This document shows positions 28,236 to 37,717 of a DNA stretch of 64,000 nucleotides, piece by piece. A model generated the notes under the pieces. The model was given only the letters and a program-made list of their open reading frames with translations, did not search any database and was not told where the DNA came from. Source of the stretch: Paraburkholderia xenovorans LB400 (lineage in GTDB: Bacteria; Pseudomonadota; Gammaproteobacteria; Burkholderiales; Burkholderiaceae); assembly GCF_000013645.1 (NCBI RefSeq), contig NC_007951.1, forward strand, positions 4,464,001-4,528,000, written 5' to 3'. Every line of letters starts with the position of its first letter. Position 1 is the stretch's first letter. Made by a program: the position numbers and the translations under genes.

Positions 28236-30458
28236 TTACCGGGTCGAATCGTGTGAGCTTGCGGACGGCGCGCCGGCGTTGCCGGATTTGGCGGAGGCGC
28301 TGGCGGCGTCGGATGCTTCAGCCAGTTTGGCGCCCAGCGCGGCGCCCACGGCGTCGCGTGTCTGGACGAACTCTTTCTCGAAGTCGAGCGTTTTACGCGC
28401 GCTCGACATCGCCATCACGACATTTGTGCCGTGGTCGGTATCTTTAAGCCAGAACCAGAGGCGCCGTTCGCGGACGTAGAACATCGAAAAGATGCCTAAC
28501 ACGAGGAGCAGGCTGCCAAGATACACGACTTTTTTGCCCGGCGCGCGCGTCAGCTGAAATACCGAGGCTTGCACCTGCTTGAAGGAGTCGAGTTGCAGGT
28601 AGACCGGCGATCCATACAGAAAGCTGTCGGATATCGCATTGATCGAGCTCTGGATGAAGCGGCTGGCGTCCGCATTGGGCGTTGCCTCGGGCTCGCCGAG
28701 CTGCTGGCGGGACAGTTGGTATAGATCCCACGTGGAGCCTTCGAGCATGCGCAGCAGCAGGCCGGCGGCCTTTTCCTGTTCGCCCTTCGGCACCGAATGG
28801 TCGATAAAACCGGCGATGGCCTGGAAGCCGCCGACCGCCTGGCCGTTCGGCATCTTGATCCCGTTATCCGCGCCCGCAAAAAGGGTCAGCACGCGCAGCG
28901 CGCTTTCTTCGAGATGCTGTTGCAGTTCGGCATTCGCGCCGGGCACCGAGCGCAGCGCGAAACGGTGAGCGGCCGAGGCGCGCATGGCCGGATCCTCGAG
29001 CGTGGCGCGCAGATTCATCCACTCCTTGACCGTGCCGCCGCTGTCGGCCGGAATGCGCAGGTAGCGGAACGGATCGTCCGGATTCATGCGCATGCCGGCG
29101 AGGAACATCTTTTCGCCGGACACGTCGACCGGCAGCATGTAATTGTTGTATTCGCGCGCCTGGCCGTCCTTGTCGCGCACCTTGTATTGCACCGACGGGC
29201 CGACGTTGTGCAGATCGAGCGGCTTCGAGGTTTTCGCGCCGGAGCCGAGGCGCTCGTCGAACGCTTCTTTCAGCGTGCGGTGCGCCGCGACGCCGCGGGC
29301 GTCGGTCTGGCCGCTGCCGTTCTGGATGTTTTCGACGTTGATCGCGCGGAAATCGGTGAATTCCACCGTCTGGCCATCGGCAAGCGGCGTGGCCGAGCTC
29401 AACGGCGCATTGCCGCCGATCGTGCCGCCGAACGGCGCGGTCTTCGCGCTGGCGCCGCTCATCGGGTAGGCCGTCATCTGCATTTGCGAGCCGCCGTCCT
29501 GGAAGCTCGATTGATAGATCGACACGCCGTCGTAAGTGAACGGCTTGTTCACTTCGACGCGAGCCGGCACGCGCGCGCCGGTCTTGTGATCCACCACGAC
29601 GATGTCGCTCGCGAACAGCTTCGGCATGCCCGTCGAGTAGTAATCGACGATGAACTTGTTCAGCTCGATCGAAAACGGCAGGTCCTGGATCAGCGAGCCG
29701 TCCGGCTGGTTCAGGATCGCCGTGGAAACGTGCTGCCCTTCCGGCACCCACGCGTAGCCGCGGAACGTCGGGTTCGATTGCGACAGACGATGTTCCGGCG
29801 GAATGTCATTGATCACCGTGTTGGCGCGGATCGGCGACTTGTCGAACAGCCACATTTGCAGCTTGATCGGCAGATTGCTGTCGAGCAGACCGCCGAGGCA
29901 GATCACCACGATCGCCAGGTGAGCCGAAATGTAGCCGAACCTGGTCAGCGCGCCGCGTTTGGCGGCGATCAAGGTCGCGCCGTCGGACTCACGTGTGACG
30001 AACTTGTAGCCGAGCCTGGCCGAGAGTCTGGCGAGCACGGCCGAGGTCTGCGCGCGCGTGCCCTGCACCGCGAACTCGCCTTTGTGATGGAACGCGCGCA
30101 GGCTGCCTTCGCGGACCTTGTCTTTCCAGCTCTTCGCGTCGGCGACCATTTTCGGCGCATTACGGATCACGCAGAGCGACACCGACACCATCAGGAAGCC
30201 GAGGATCAGCATGAACCACCACGAGCTGTACACCGTGTACAGGCTGAGCGAGCGGAAGATGTCCGCCCAGAACGGGCCAAACTGATTGACGTAGTTGGGG
30301 TACGGATCGTCCTGCGTAAGGACGGTGCCGATGATGCTGGCGATCGACAGAATCACGAGCAACGAAATGGCAAAACGCATCGAACTCAAGACTTCGATGA
30401 CGCTGCGCGTAATGCGATTGCCCGACTTCGACTGCAAACCCGACGTGGTGACGCTCAT
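28236..30458 (-). CDS. resB: System II cytochrome c biogenesis protein ResB
   Basis: A 740-residue ResB/Ccs1 homologue, the partner of the WWD protein in heme attachment and apocytochrome handling. Three membrane helices are visible near the N-terminus (MRFAISLLVILSIASIIGTV, WFMLILGFLMVSVSLCVI, then GYISAHLAIVVICLGGLLDS), followed by a large periplasmic domain of about 450 residues. A final helix near residue 660 (VVYLGSLLLVLGIFSMFYV) precedes a cytoplasmic Ala/Ser-rich tail. The histidine in SAHLAIVV is a plausible heme ligand. Length is normal for proteobacterial ResB. First gene of the resB-ccsB pair, downstream of cytochrome c4. Confidence 0.94.
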   Translation of the reverse strand: MSVTTSGLQSKSGNRITRSVIEVLSSMRFAISLLVILSIASIIGTVLTQDDPYPNYVNQFGPFWADIFRSLSLYTVYSSWWFMLILGFLMVSVSLCVIRNAPKMVADAKSWKDKVREGSLRAFHHKGEFAVQGTRAQTSAVLARLSARLGYKFVTRESDGATLIAAKRGALTRFGYISAHLAIVVICLGGLLDSNLPIKLQMWLFDKSPIRANTVINDIPPEHRLSQSNPTFRGYAWVPEGQHVSTAILNQPDGSLIQDLPFSIELNKFIVDYYSTGMPKLFASDIVVVDHKTGARVPARVEVNKPFTYDGVSIYQSSFQDGGSQMQMTAYPMSGASAKTAPFGGTIGGNAPLSSATPLADGQTVEFTDFRAINVENIQNGSGQTDARGVAAHRTLKEAFDERLGSGAKTSKPLDLHNVGPSVQYKVRDKDGQAREYNNYMLPVDVSGEKMFLAGMRMNPDDPFRYLRIPADSGGTVKEWMNLRATLEDPAMRASAAHRFALRSVPGANAELQQHLEESALRVLTLFAGADNGIKMPNGQAVGGFQAIAGFIDHSVPKGEQEKAAGLLLRMLEGSTWDLYQLSRQQLGEPEATPNADASRFIQSSINAISDSFLYGSPVYLQLDSFKQVQASVFQLTRAPGKKVVYLGSLLLVLGIFSMFYVRERRLWFWLKDTDHGTNVVMAMSSARKTLDFEKEFVQTRDAVGAALGAKLAEASDAASASAKSGNAGAPSASSHDSTR

Positions 30459-30477
30459 TCATGCTCCGACTGAACAG

Positions 30478-30524
30478 CAAAAAAGGGTGAAGGGCTGTCG
30501 CAGGCACGACGCCCCCACCCTTTT
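30478..30524 (-). terminator. Terminator of cytochrome c4 gene
   Basis: Minus strand: AAAAGGGTG pairs with CACCCTTTT around an inner GC-rich imperfect stem, and six T residues end the structure. It separates the cytochrome c4 transcript from resB. Confidence 0.7.
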
Positions 30525-30651
30525 CTTGTTTTGTACCGGCCTCGCCGGACCGGTTGCACTTGCGTGCGGACTCGCAAGAAAGCCGGGCCGCCCAGATTTT
30601 CTCCCCCTCGGGGAGCCCAGCGCGAAGCGCCAGGTTCGGGGGCCCTCTATC

Positions 30652-31305
30652 CTAATGCAAGCCCGCGATGTAATCGGCTACAGCCTTGATCTCACTGTCC
30701 GACAGACGCGTGGCAATTGCATGCATCGCCTCGTTATTGTTACGTGCGCCGGGACCTTGCGTGAACGCGGTCAACTGCGCCACCGTATATTCCGCCCACT
30801 GCCCCGACAGGCGCGGGTACTGCGACGGGATCCCCTGACCGGTCGGCCCGTGGCAGCTTGCGCAGGCCGGCACGCCCTTGTCGGCAATGCCGCCGCGATA
30901 AATCTTCTGGCCAAGCGGAACGGTGTCTTTGTTGTGCGCGTAACCGGGCTTCGGGGTCTGCGCGGCGAAATAAGCGGCGACATTGACCATATCCTGATCG
31001 GACAGCGCCGCAGCCATGCCCGCCATGATCGCATTGTTGCGCGCCGGCTGCCTGGCGCCCGGCTCGGTCTTGAAATCCTTGAGCTGCTTGACGAGATACT
31101 CAGGGTGTTGGCCGGCCAGTTTCGGATACGCACCGCCGGCGCTGTTGCCGTCTGCGCCGTGACACGATGCGCACACCTGCACCGCGATTGCCTGCCCCCG
31201 ATTGACGTCCGGCTTTACCGGATCTGCTGCTCGTGCCTGAATTGCCAAACCTGAAAGACCTGCCGCTACATGAAGCACCATCAGAGTCTTGCTCAGTCGA
31301 TTCAT
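30652..31305 (-). CDS. Diheme cytochrome c4
   Basis: A 217-residue periplasmic electron carrier with a signal peptide (LMVLHVAAGLSGLAIQARA). Two tandem cytochrome c domains each begin with CASCHG (near residues 46 and 136) and have a distal axial methionine candidate (MAGMAAAL, then MHAIATRLS). The spacing and the paired motifs AYPKLAGQHPEYLVKQL and QYPRLSGQWAEYTVAQL are diagnostic of cytochrome c4, which delivers electrons to terminal oxidases. It precedes the resB-ccsB heme-attachment genes, a sensible functional neighbourhood. The ATG at 31305 is chosen; a GTG two codons upstream is possible. Confidence 0.94.
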   Translation of the reverse strand: MNRLSKTLMVLHVAAGLSGLAIQARAADPVKPDVNRGQAIAVQVCASCHGADGNSAGGAYPKLAGQHPEYLVKQLKDFKTEPGARQPARNNAIMAGMAAALSDQDMVNVAAYFAAQTPKPGYAHNKDTVPLGQKIYRGGIADKGVPACASCHGPTGQGIPSQYPRLSGQWAEYTVAQLTAFTQGPGARNNNEAMHAIATRLSDSEIKAVADYIAGLH

Positions 31306-31458
31306 TCGCACACCCTGTCTCGTCTTGTGGGATTTTTAGAGAGCCCCTAAACCTGCCGACTTGCGCCAGGCCCGGCGTTTCTTGAAGGTTTTGCAAAATA
31401 CGACGGCGACCGAGTGACCGCCGGGAGCCGCCAAGGCACGCGGGCTGGCCCCCTCAGG

Positions 31459-31486
31459 TTTTCAGTAAACCATCGTATTGTACAAT
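31459..31486 (+). promoter_or_regulatory. Candidate engB promoter with palindromic -10
   Basis: TTTTCA (31459-31464) and TACAAT (31481-31486) are 16 bases apart on the plus strand. The -10 is embedded in the perfect palindrome TATTGTACAATA (31476-31487), which also presents TACAAT on the minus strand towards the cytochrome c4 gene. The leader to engB would be about 75 bases. Confidence 0.4.
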
Positions 31487-31568
31487 AACTCGCTAATCGC
31501 TAAGACGCCAGTCGGGCTTGACCCGTCCCCACTCCGGGTTCCCCGGCGTCTCGAATCCTGGCCTGATC

Positions 31569-32222
31569 ATGTCCTTCCTGCTTCACCAATCCCGCTTTTT
31601 CACGACCGTCAATCACTTGCAAGATCTGCCGGCCACTTCGCAACCCGAGATCTGCTTTGCGGGACGCTCGAACGCGGGCAAGTCGACGGCTATCAATATT
31701 CTGTGCAATCAGAAGCGGCTGGCCTTCGCCAGCAAGACGCCAGGACGCACGCAGCACATCAATTACTTTTCGGTGGGCAACGCGGACGAGCCGACCGCGC
31801 ATCTGGTCGATCTGCCGGGCTACGGTTACGCGGAAGTGCCCGGCGCGGCCAAGGCGCATTGGGAAGCGCTGCTGTCCGCCTATCTGCAGTCACGCTCGCA
31901 ATTGCGCGGCATGATCCTGATGATGGACTCGCGCCGCCCGCTGACGGATCTGGATCGCCGCATGATCGAGTGGTTCGTGCCGACCGGCAAGCCGATCCAC
32001 ACGCTACTCACGAAGTGCGACAAATTGACGCGCCAGGAAAGCGTGAATGCGTTGCGCGCGACGCAGAAGGGTCTGGCTGAATATCGCGCCGCCGGCTATC
32101 GCGGGGAATTGACCGCTCAACTGTTCTCGGCGCTCAAGCGCATCGGGATCGACGAAGCGCACGCGCTGATCGAAAGCTGGCTGATCCCCGAGGCGAAGGG
32201 CGAAACCGACACGCCTCAGTAA
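31569..32222 (+). CDS. engB: Ribosome biogenesis GTPase EngB/YsxC
   Basis: A 217-residue TRAFAC GTPase needed for late assembly of the 50S subunit. The G1 P-loop is GRSNAGKSTAIN (about residues 33-44), G3 is DLPGYG (about 82), G4 is TKCD (about 149) and G5 lies in FSALKR. The segment KTPGRTQHINYF supplies the G2/switch I region. Length matches EngB (about 200-220). I chose the ATG at 31569 (MSFLLHQSRF), typical of betaproteobacterial EngB, over an upstream in-frame ATG. Divergent from cytochrome c4. Confidence 0.95.
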   Translation: MSFLLHQSRFFTTVNHLQDLPATSQPEICFAGRSNAGKSTAINILCNQKRLAFASKTPGRTQHINYFSVGNADEPTAHLVDLPGYGYAEVPGAAKAHWEALLSAYLQSRSQLRGMILMMDSRRPLTDLDRRMIEWFVPTGKPIHTLLTKCDKLTRQESVNALRATQKGLAEYRAAGYRGELTAQLFSALKRIGIDEAHALIESWLIPEAKGETDTPQ

Positions 32223-32267
32223 GCGAGGCAGGCGCCGTCACGTAGCAAAAACGCCATTTTCGGCCGC

Positions 32268-32380
32268 CCATAAAAAAACCCGCCGCTTTAACGGCGGGTC
32301 AAACAGCCTAATCGAAAAAACGACAGGCACCCGCTCAGGGAGGAGAAGCGGGGAGGTCAGCGCAAGGCGCCTTGCTCGAT
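32268..32380 (-). ncRNA. Candidate small RNA with anti-Shine-Dalgarno loop
   Basis: On the minus strand between two plus-strand genes lies an RNA-like unit with no coding potential. A 6-bp stem CCCGCT / AGCGGG (32330-32335 with 32347-32352) presents the loop TCTCCTCCCTG, complementary to a strong Shine-Dalgarno sequence. A short T-rich linker follows, then a standard terminator: stem CCCGCCG / CGGCGGG (32279-32298) and seven T residues (32272-32278). The terminator faces the wrong way for engB or hemB, so a minus-strand transcript is the simplest explanation. Its start is uncertain; TATCAT (minus, 32387-32392) is a possible -10 with a poor -35. The C-rich loop resembles sRNAs that occlude ribosome-binding sites. 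Expression and targets are unknown. Confidence 0.5.
32272..32298 (-). terminator. Minus-strand terminator between engB and hemB
   Basis: The stem CCCGCCG / CGGCGGG with an AT-rich loop is followed by seven T residues only on the minus strand; on the plus strand the hairpin is followed by TCAAACAG. It cannot terminate engB in the usual way. Confidence 0.75.
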
Positions 32381-32381
32381 C

Positions 32382-32394
32382 GGTATGATATACC
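32382..32394. promoter_or_regulatory. Palindromic -10 region upstream of hemB
   Basis: The inverted repeat GGTAT-GAT-ATACC presents TATGAT on the plus strand (32384-32389), about 84 bases before hemB, and TATCAT on the minus strand. It may serve both hemB and the candidate sRNA. No clear -35 is seen on either strand, so the assignment is tentative. Confidence 0.35.
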
Positions 32395-32472
32395 ATTGTC
32401 TCGAAAAGTTTCCGGCAGCGGAGGCAGGCGCTACTTGTCCACTCCACACATCCACGTTTCTTCGGTTCGTCT

Positions 32473-33471
<999 letters not shown>

Positions 33472-33512
33472 CCCGGCGCGCCGCCTTTCGAGGCGGCTCA
33501 GGCGTTGGAATG

Positions 33513-33551
33513 GACGGAGGCCGACTTGTTTGTCGTGCCTCCGTTTTTTAT
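33513..33551 (+). terminator. Terminator of hemB
   Basis: ACGGAGGCCGAC pairs with GTCGTGCCTCCGT (one bulge) around a T-rich loop and is followed by TTTTTTATTT on the plus strand. Confidence 0.85.
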
Positions 33552-33686
33552 TTGGCACTCGCGCCGGCGCGTGCCGCGAAATGTTGTTTGTTCAGTTGCG
33601 GTCAGGCGTCGTTTGACCGCGGGTGGCGCTCGACATTCATCAGCTTCGGACACTAGGCGCGGACGATAGAGGACACTCGTCCTCAG

Positions 33687-35582
33687 TTAGGCCCCGGTCC
33701 CACGCGCCCGATCCAGGCTGCGCAAGAATTTATCCGCCGACTCATATCCCACCACACGCAGCACTTCCTTGCCACCCTGATCGAAGAATATGATCCCCGG
33801 CGGCCCGAACAGGCTGAAGCGTTTAAGCAGCGTTTGATCGTCGGCGTTGTTTGCGGTGACGTCGGCGCGCAACAGATTCATCTGCTTCAATTTCGCCTGC
33901 ACGCGCGGGTCGCTGAAGGTGAACTTCTCCATCTCTTTGCAACTGACGCACCAGTCGGCGTAAAAATCGAGCATAGCGGGCTGTGCAGCCGTTTTGACGG
34001 CCTCGTCGAGTTCAGTCGATGAGCGCACCGGGACAAACGTCAGAGCGCTCTGCGACGCGCCGTCAGGCTTATTCGACGCGTTCGCCACACCTGCCACACC
34101 CGCCTCCCCGCCGCGCGCCGCCAGAACGGCGAGCGGGCGCAGAGGATCGGATGAGCCCGCAGCCAGCCCGACCAACAGGACTGCGGCCCAGACCGCGAGC
34201 GCGGCGCCGATGCCGCGGCCCAGCCGGCGCCAAACGGAAGCCTGCGCGACGGGCGCCGAGAACAAGCCGAGCGAGGCTGCGGCGATCAGCAACCAGAGGG
34301 CGCTCAGAAGCATGGTCGCAGTTGCGCCGAGCACCGGCCAGACGATCCACAGCGCCGCCGCGAGCAGCACCACACCGAAGAACACCTTGACACCGTCCAT
34401 CCACGCGCCGGCGCGCGGCAACAGCGTGCCCGCGCCAAGACCGAGAATGAGCAGCGGCACGCCCAAGCCCAGTCCCATTGAAAATAGCGCTGCGCCGCCG
34501 AGCACGGCGTCGCCCGTATGCGCAATGAACGCCAGCACCGCGAACAGCGGCGCGGTCATGCAGGCGCCGACCACCAGCGCGGACAGCGCGCCCATTAGGG
34601 CAACGGCCGCAAACTTGCCGCCGGAGCGCCCCGCCGACGCGCGCGAAACGCCGTCCTGCCAGCGCTGCGGAAGCGCGATGTCGAGGCCGGCAATCAGGGT
34701 CAGCGCGAAAACCGTCAGCAGCACGCCAAAGGCACCGAGCACCCACGGATTTTGCAACCACGCGCCGAGACTTTGTCCGATCAGCGCAGCGGCAATGCCA
34801 AGCGCCGTGTACACGAGCGCCATGCCGATCACATAGGCGGCTGACAACGCGAATCCGCGGGCACGCGTCACTCTCGCGCCCTCCCCGATGATGATTGCCG
34901 AGAGAATAGGAATCATCGGATACGAACATGGAAGCAGACTGAGCACGGCGCCGGCGACGAAATAAAGTCCGACGATCGCAAAGAAGCCCCCGCCTTGCAG
35001 CAGCGACTGCGCGTAGTCTGCGCTGGTGGCGCGCTCATACCATGAGCTGCCCGCGACAGCCGATTGTTCCGATTGTTGCGCAACACCGGCGCCGGCGGCT
35101 TCTGGACTGCCGGCTGCCTGCAGAGCCGCGCCGCTTACGTGGTACACGCGCTCCATCGGCGGATAGCAGATGCCGGCATCCGCACAGCCTTGCGATGTCA
35201 CCGCAAGATCGAAGGGTCCGGCCGCCTGCTTAACGGGAATGCGGATCGTCAACTCGTTCCGATACGTCTCGACGTTCTTGTTGAAGGTCTGATCAAACTT
35301 GACGTGGCCGGCCGGTAGTTGCGGCTCGCCGATCGTCGTCGTGCCGTTGCGCGTCGCGAAGGCGAAGCGCTCCCGGTACATGTAGTAGCCATCCGCAATC
35401 TTGTAGGTCACGTCGACTTCGCCGGGTTTCTCCGTCGCGCTGAATTTGAAAGCGACCGCGGGATCAAGGAAGTCGTCCGCAGCGCGAGCCGAGGTGCCGA
35501 ACTGGGCGAAGATAAGGCAACCGAACAGGAAGAACAGAGCACGCAGCGCCCTGCGCGCACGCCGGTCGATACCGTTAAACAT
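33687..35582 (-). CDS. dsbD: Thiol:disulfide interchange protein DsbD
   Basis: A 631-residue protein that carries reducing power from cytosolic thioredoxin to periplasmic partners such as DsbC and the cytochrome c maturation pathway. Order of parts: signal peptide (LRALFFLFGCLIFAQFGTSA); N-terminal immunoglobulin-like domain with redox cysteines C133 and C139 (QGCADAGICYPP); an eight-helix core with conserved cysteines in LLPCSYPMIPI and VVGACMTAPLF; and a C-terminal thioredoxin domain with YADWCVSCKEMEKF (about residue 545). The ATG at 35582 overlaps the cutA stop by eight bases (ATGTTTAA). Upstream in-frame Met codons lie inside cutA and are rejected. Confidence 0.95.
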   Translation of the reverse strand: MFNGIDRRARRALRALFFLFGCLIFAQFGTSARAADDFLDPAVAFKFSATEKPGEVDVTYKIADGYYMYRERFAFATRNGTTTIGEPQLPAGHVKFDQTFNKNVETYRNELTIRIPVKQAAGPFDLAVTSQGCADAGICYPPMERVYHVSGAALQAAGSPEAAGAGVAQQSEQSAVAGSSWYERATSADYAQSLLQGGGFFAIVGLYFVAGAVLSLLPCSYPMIPILSAIIIGEGARVTRARGFALSAAYVIGMALVYTALGIAAALIGQSLGAWLQNPWVLGAFGVLLTVFALTLIAGLDIALPQRWQDGVSRASAGRSGGKFAAVALMGALSALVVGACMTAPLFAVLAFIAHTGDAVLGGAALFSMGLGLGVPLLILGLGAGTLLPRAGAWMDGVKVFFGVVLLAAALWIVWPVLGATATMLLSALWLLIAAASLGLFSAPVAQASVWRRLGRGIGAALAVWAAVLLVGLAAGSSDPLRPLAVLAARGGEAGVAGVANASNKPDGASQSALTFVPVRSSTELDEAVKTAAQPAMLDFYADWCVSCKEMEKFTFSDPRVQAKLKQMNLLRADVTANNADDQTLLKRFSLFGPPGIIFFDQGGKEVLRVVGYESADKFLRSLDRARGTGA

Positions 35583-35907
35583 GGAGGGGACGTTGGGTTT
35601 CAGCAGTGATCCACTGGCCGTACGCGGCAGATGCCGTCGCTTGCCAGGAGAGGATCTCCGGCGTGTCGTAAGGATGGTGCGCCTGAATGTACTGCTCGAG
35701 CTCGAGCGCGCGTGCCGCGCTGGTCTTGAACAGCAACTGGATTTCCTGCGCCGTTTCGATTGTGCCTTGCCAGTGATAGCTGGACTGCACGGCACCCAGC
35801 TGGGTGACACAGGCGCATAGCTGCGTGGCCAGGGCATCCGTAGCGAGCTTCTGAGCCACGGCCACATCCGGCACCGTCGTCAGAATCAAGGTCACATTCA
35901 AACTCAC
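35575..35907 (-). CDS. cutA: CutA1 divalent-cation tolerance protein
   Basis: A 110-residue CutA1-family trimer-forming protein, linked in E. coli to copper tolerance although its exact role is unsettled. Family features: the N-terminal strand NVTLILTTVPD, the core ACVTQLGAVQSSYHWQG, EIQLLFKTS, and HHPYDTPEILSW near the C-terminus. I set the start at a GTG (35907) because GGAG lies seven bases upstream and the protein then has normal length; a more upstream ATG would add 15 residues unlike CutA. It overlaps dsbD by eight bases, a common cutA-dsbD pairing. Confidence 0.92.
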   Translation of the reverse strand: MSLNVTLILTTVPDVAVAQKLATDALATQLCACVTQLGAVQSSYHWQGTIETAQEIQLLFKTSAARALELEQYIQAHHPYDTPEILSWQATASAAYGQWITAETQRPLHV

Positions 35908-36053
35908 AGATGGCTCCGGCAAGGCACGATTCAGTTGCCGATATCGTATCACCTAGCCTTGCCCTACCGCAGACAGCTCCACGGCAACTGTGCGGCATAT
36001 GGCCGCCACGGCGGCGCCGCCGTGATGCGTTCTGGCGCTACAAACAAAAAAGC

Positions 36054-36446
36054 TTACTCAGCTTCTTGCACTTCGACTTCTTCAACTTCCGGACGGTCGA
36101 GCAGTTCAACCAGTGCCATCGGAGCGTTGTCGCCGACGCGGAAGCCGAACTTCAGGACGCGCAGGTAGCCGCCCGGACGGGTAGCGTAACGCGGGCCCAG
36201 AACTTCGAACAGCTTCGTGACCGAGTCACGATCGCGCAGGCGGTTGAACGCCAGACGACGATTTGCCAGCGACGGCTTCTTGCCGAGCGTGATCAGCGGC
36301 TCGACAACTTTACGGAGTTCTTTTGCTTTCGGCAGCGTGGTCTTGATGACTTCGTGCTCGATCAGCGAGTTGGACATATTACGGAGCATTGCCAGACGGT
36401 GGCTGCTCGTGCGGTTCAGTTTCCGCAAACCATGACGGTGACGCAT
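36054..36446 (-). CDS. rplQ: 50S ribosomal protein L17
   Basis: A 130-residue L17 starting MRHRHGLRKLNRTSSHR, the diagnostic family N-terminus, which binds 23S rRNA near the exit tunnel. The C-terminus has a short acidic Val/Glu tail (VEEVEVQEAE). It is the last gene of the alpha operon but is separated from rpoA by 169 bases containing a terminator-like palindrome. Its stop codon lies in the loop of a short stem (AAGCT...AGCTT) followed by six T residues, which may terminate the operon. Confidence 0.97.
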   Translation of the reverse strand: MRHRHGLRKLNRTSSHRLAMLRNMSNSLIEHEVIKTTLPKAKELRKVVEPLITLGKKPSLANRRLAFNRLRDRDSVTKLFEVLGPRYATRPGGYLRVLKFGFRVGDNAPMALVELLDRPEVEEVEVQEAE

Positions 36447-36531
36447 GTTAATTCCTTCGATTCAAAGTTTTGGTCCAGCTCTTCTATCGCGCTCAATTCA
36501 CCCGAAGGTGTGAGTGCACGGGCCGGTAGTG

Positions 36532-36573
36532 AAAAAAGACAAGACGCGGATTTTAAAGGAAAATCCGCGTCTT
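36532..36573 (-). terminator. Terminator-like palindrome between rpoA and rplQ
   Basis: A perfect 14-bp stem AAGACGCGGATTTT / AAAATCCGCGTCTT (36541-36573) with a 5-base loop is followed on the minus strand by GTC and six T residues. It lies 43 bases after the rpoA stop. Read-through or attenuation must occur if rplQ is expressed from the alpha operon. Confidence 0.75.
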
Positions 36574-36615
36574 TGCCAGTGCAGCGGCGGGTTCTGTCCC
36601 GGGACTGCTTGTCGA

Positions 36616-37593
36616 TTACTTGTCCAACCCAGCCGGCGGCCAGTTCTCGAGTTTCATGCCGAGCGTCAAACCACGCGACGCCAGTACTTCCTTGATTTCG
36701 TTCAGTGACTTGCGGCCCAGATTCGGCGTCTTGAGCAGCTCGTTTTCCGTGCGCTGGATCAGGTCGCCGATGTAGTAAATGTTCTCGGCCTTCAGGCAGT
36801 TCGCGGAACGAACCGTCAGTTCGAGATCATCAACCGGACGCAGCAGGATCGGATCGATCTGCGGCGCACGCGACGGCGCTTCAGCCGTTGCTTCGGTGCC
36901 TTCCAGAGCAGCGAAGACCGACAGTTGATCGACCAGAATGCGCGCCGACTGACGGATCGCTTCTTCCGGCGAAATCACACCGTTGGTTTCGATGTTCATC
37001 ACGAGCTTGTCGAGGTCGGTACGCTGTTCGACGCGAGCGCTTTCAACGGCGTAGCTCACGCGGCGAACCGGCGAGAACGACGCATCCAGCACGATACGGC
37101 CGATGATCTTGGCCGACTCTTCGCCATAACGACGCACATTGCCCGGCACATAGCCGCGGCCCTTCTCCACCTTGATCTGCACGTCGAGCTTGCCGCCCTT
37201 CGACAGATGCGCGATCACGTGATCCGGGTTGATCACTTCGCAATCGTGTGCGAGTTCGATGTCGCCAGCGGTGACAACGCCTTCGCCTTCCTTGCGCAGC
37301 GTAACCGTCACTTCGTCACGGTTATGCAGCTTGAACACCACGCCCTTCAGGTTCAACAACAGGTTGACCACATCCTCTTGCACACCGTCGAGCGTCGAAT
37401 ACTCATGCACGACGCCTGCGATCGTCACTTCGGTCGGCGCGTAGCCGATCATCGACGACAGCAGTACGCGCCGGAGCGCGTTACCCAAGGTGTGGCCGTA
37501 ACCGCGTTCAAACGGTTCCATGACCACTTTCGCGTGGCTCTCACCAAGCGATTCAACTGCGATGATCTTGGGCTTCAACAAACTGGTTTGCAT
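36616..37593 (-). CDS. rpoA: RNA polymerase alpha subunit
   Basis: A 325-residue alpha subunit. The N-terminal domain (about residues 1-230) directs dimerisation and core assembly and contains [19 protein letters not shown] linker rich in Ala/Glu precedes the C-terminal domain, which binds UP elements and activators and shows [20 protein letters not shown] and [13 protein letters not shown]. Length is close to E. coli RpoA (329). It is preceded by rpsD across a 124-base gap and followed by the palindrome at 36541-36573. Confidence 0.98.
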
Positions 37594-37717
37594 AGGTTTT
37601 CCTTTTCAATACCCTCGGCTCGTTACACCGATAAGGCTGACCGGTAACAACCTGAAAATAAACAGCCGAGACGCCTCCTTGCTTAGCGCAATCGAGGTGC
37701 CCCGGCCGTTAATCCGA

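Noticed and set aside
35583..35867. 95-codon upstream extension of dsbD
   Set aside because: It lies inside cutA, and the DsbD signal peptide begins directly after the ATG at 35582.
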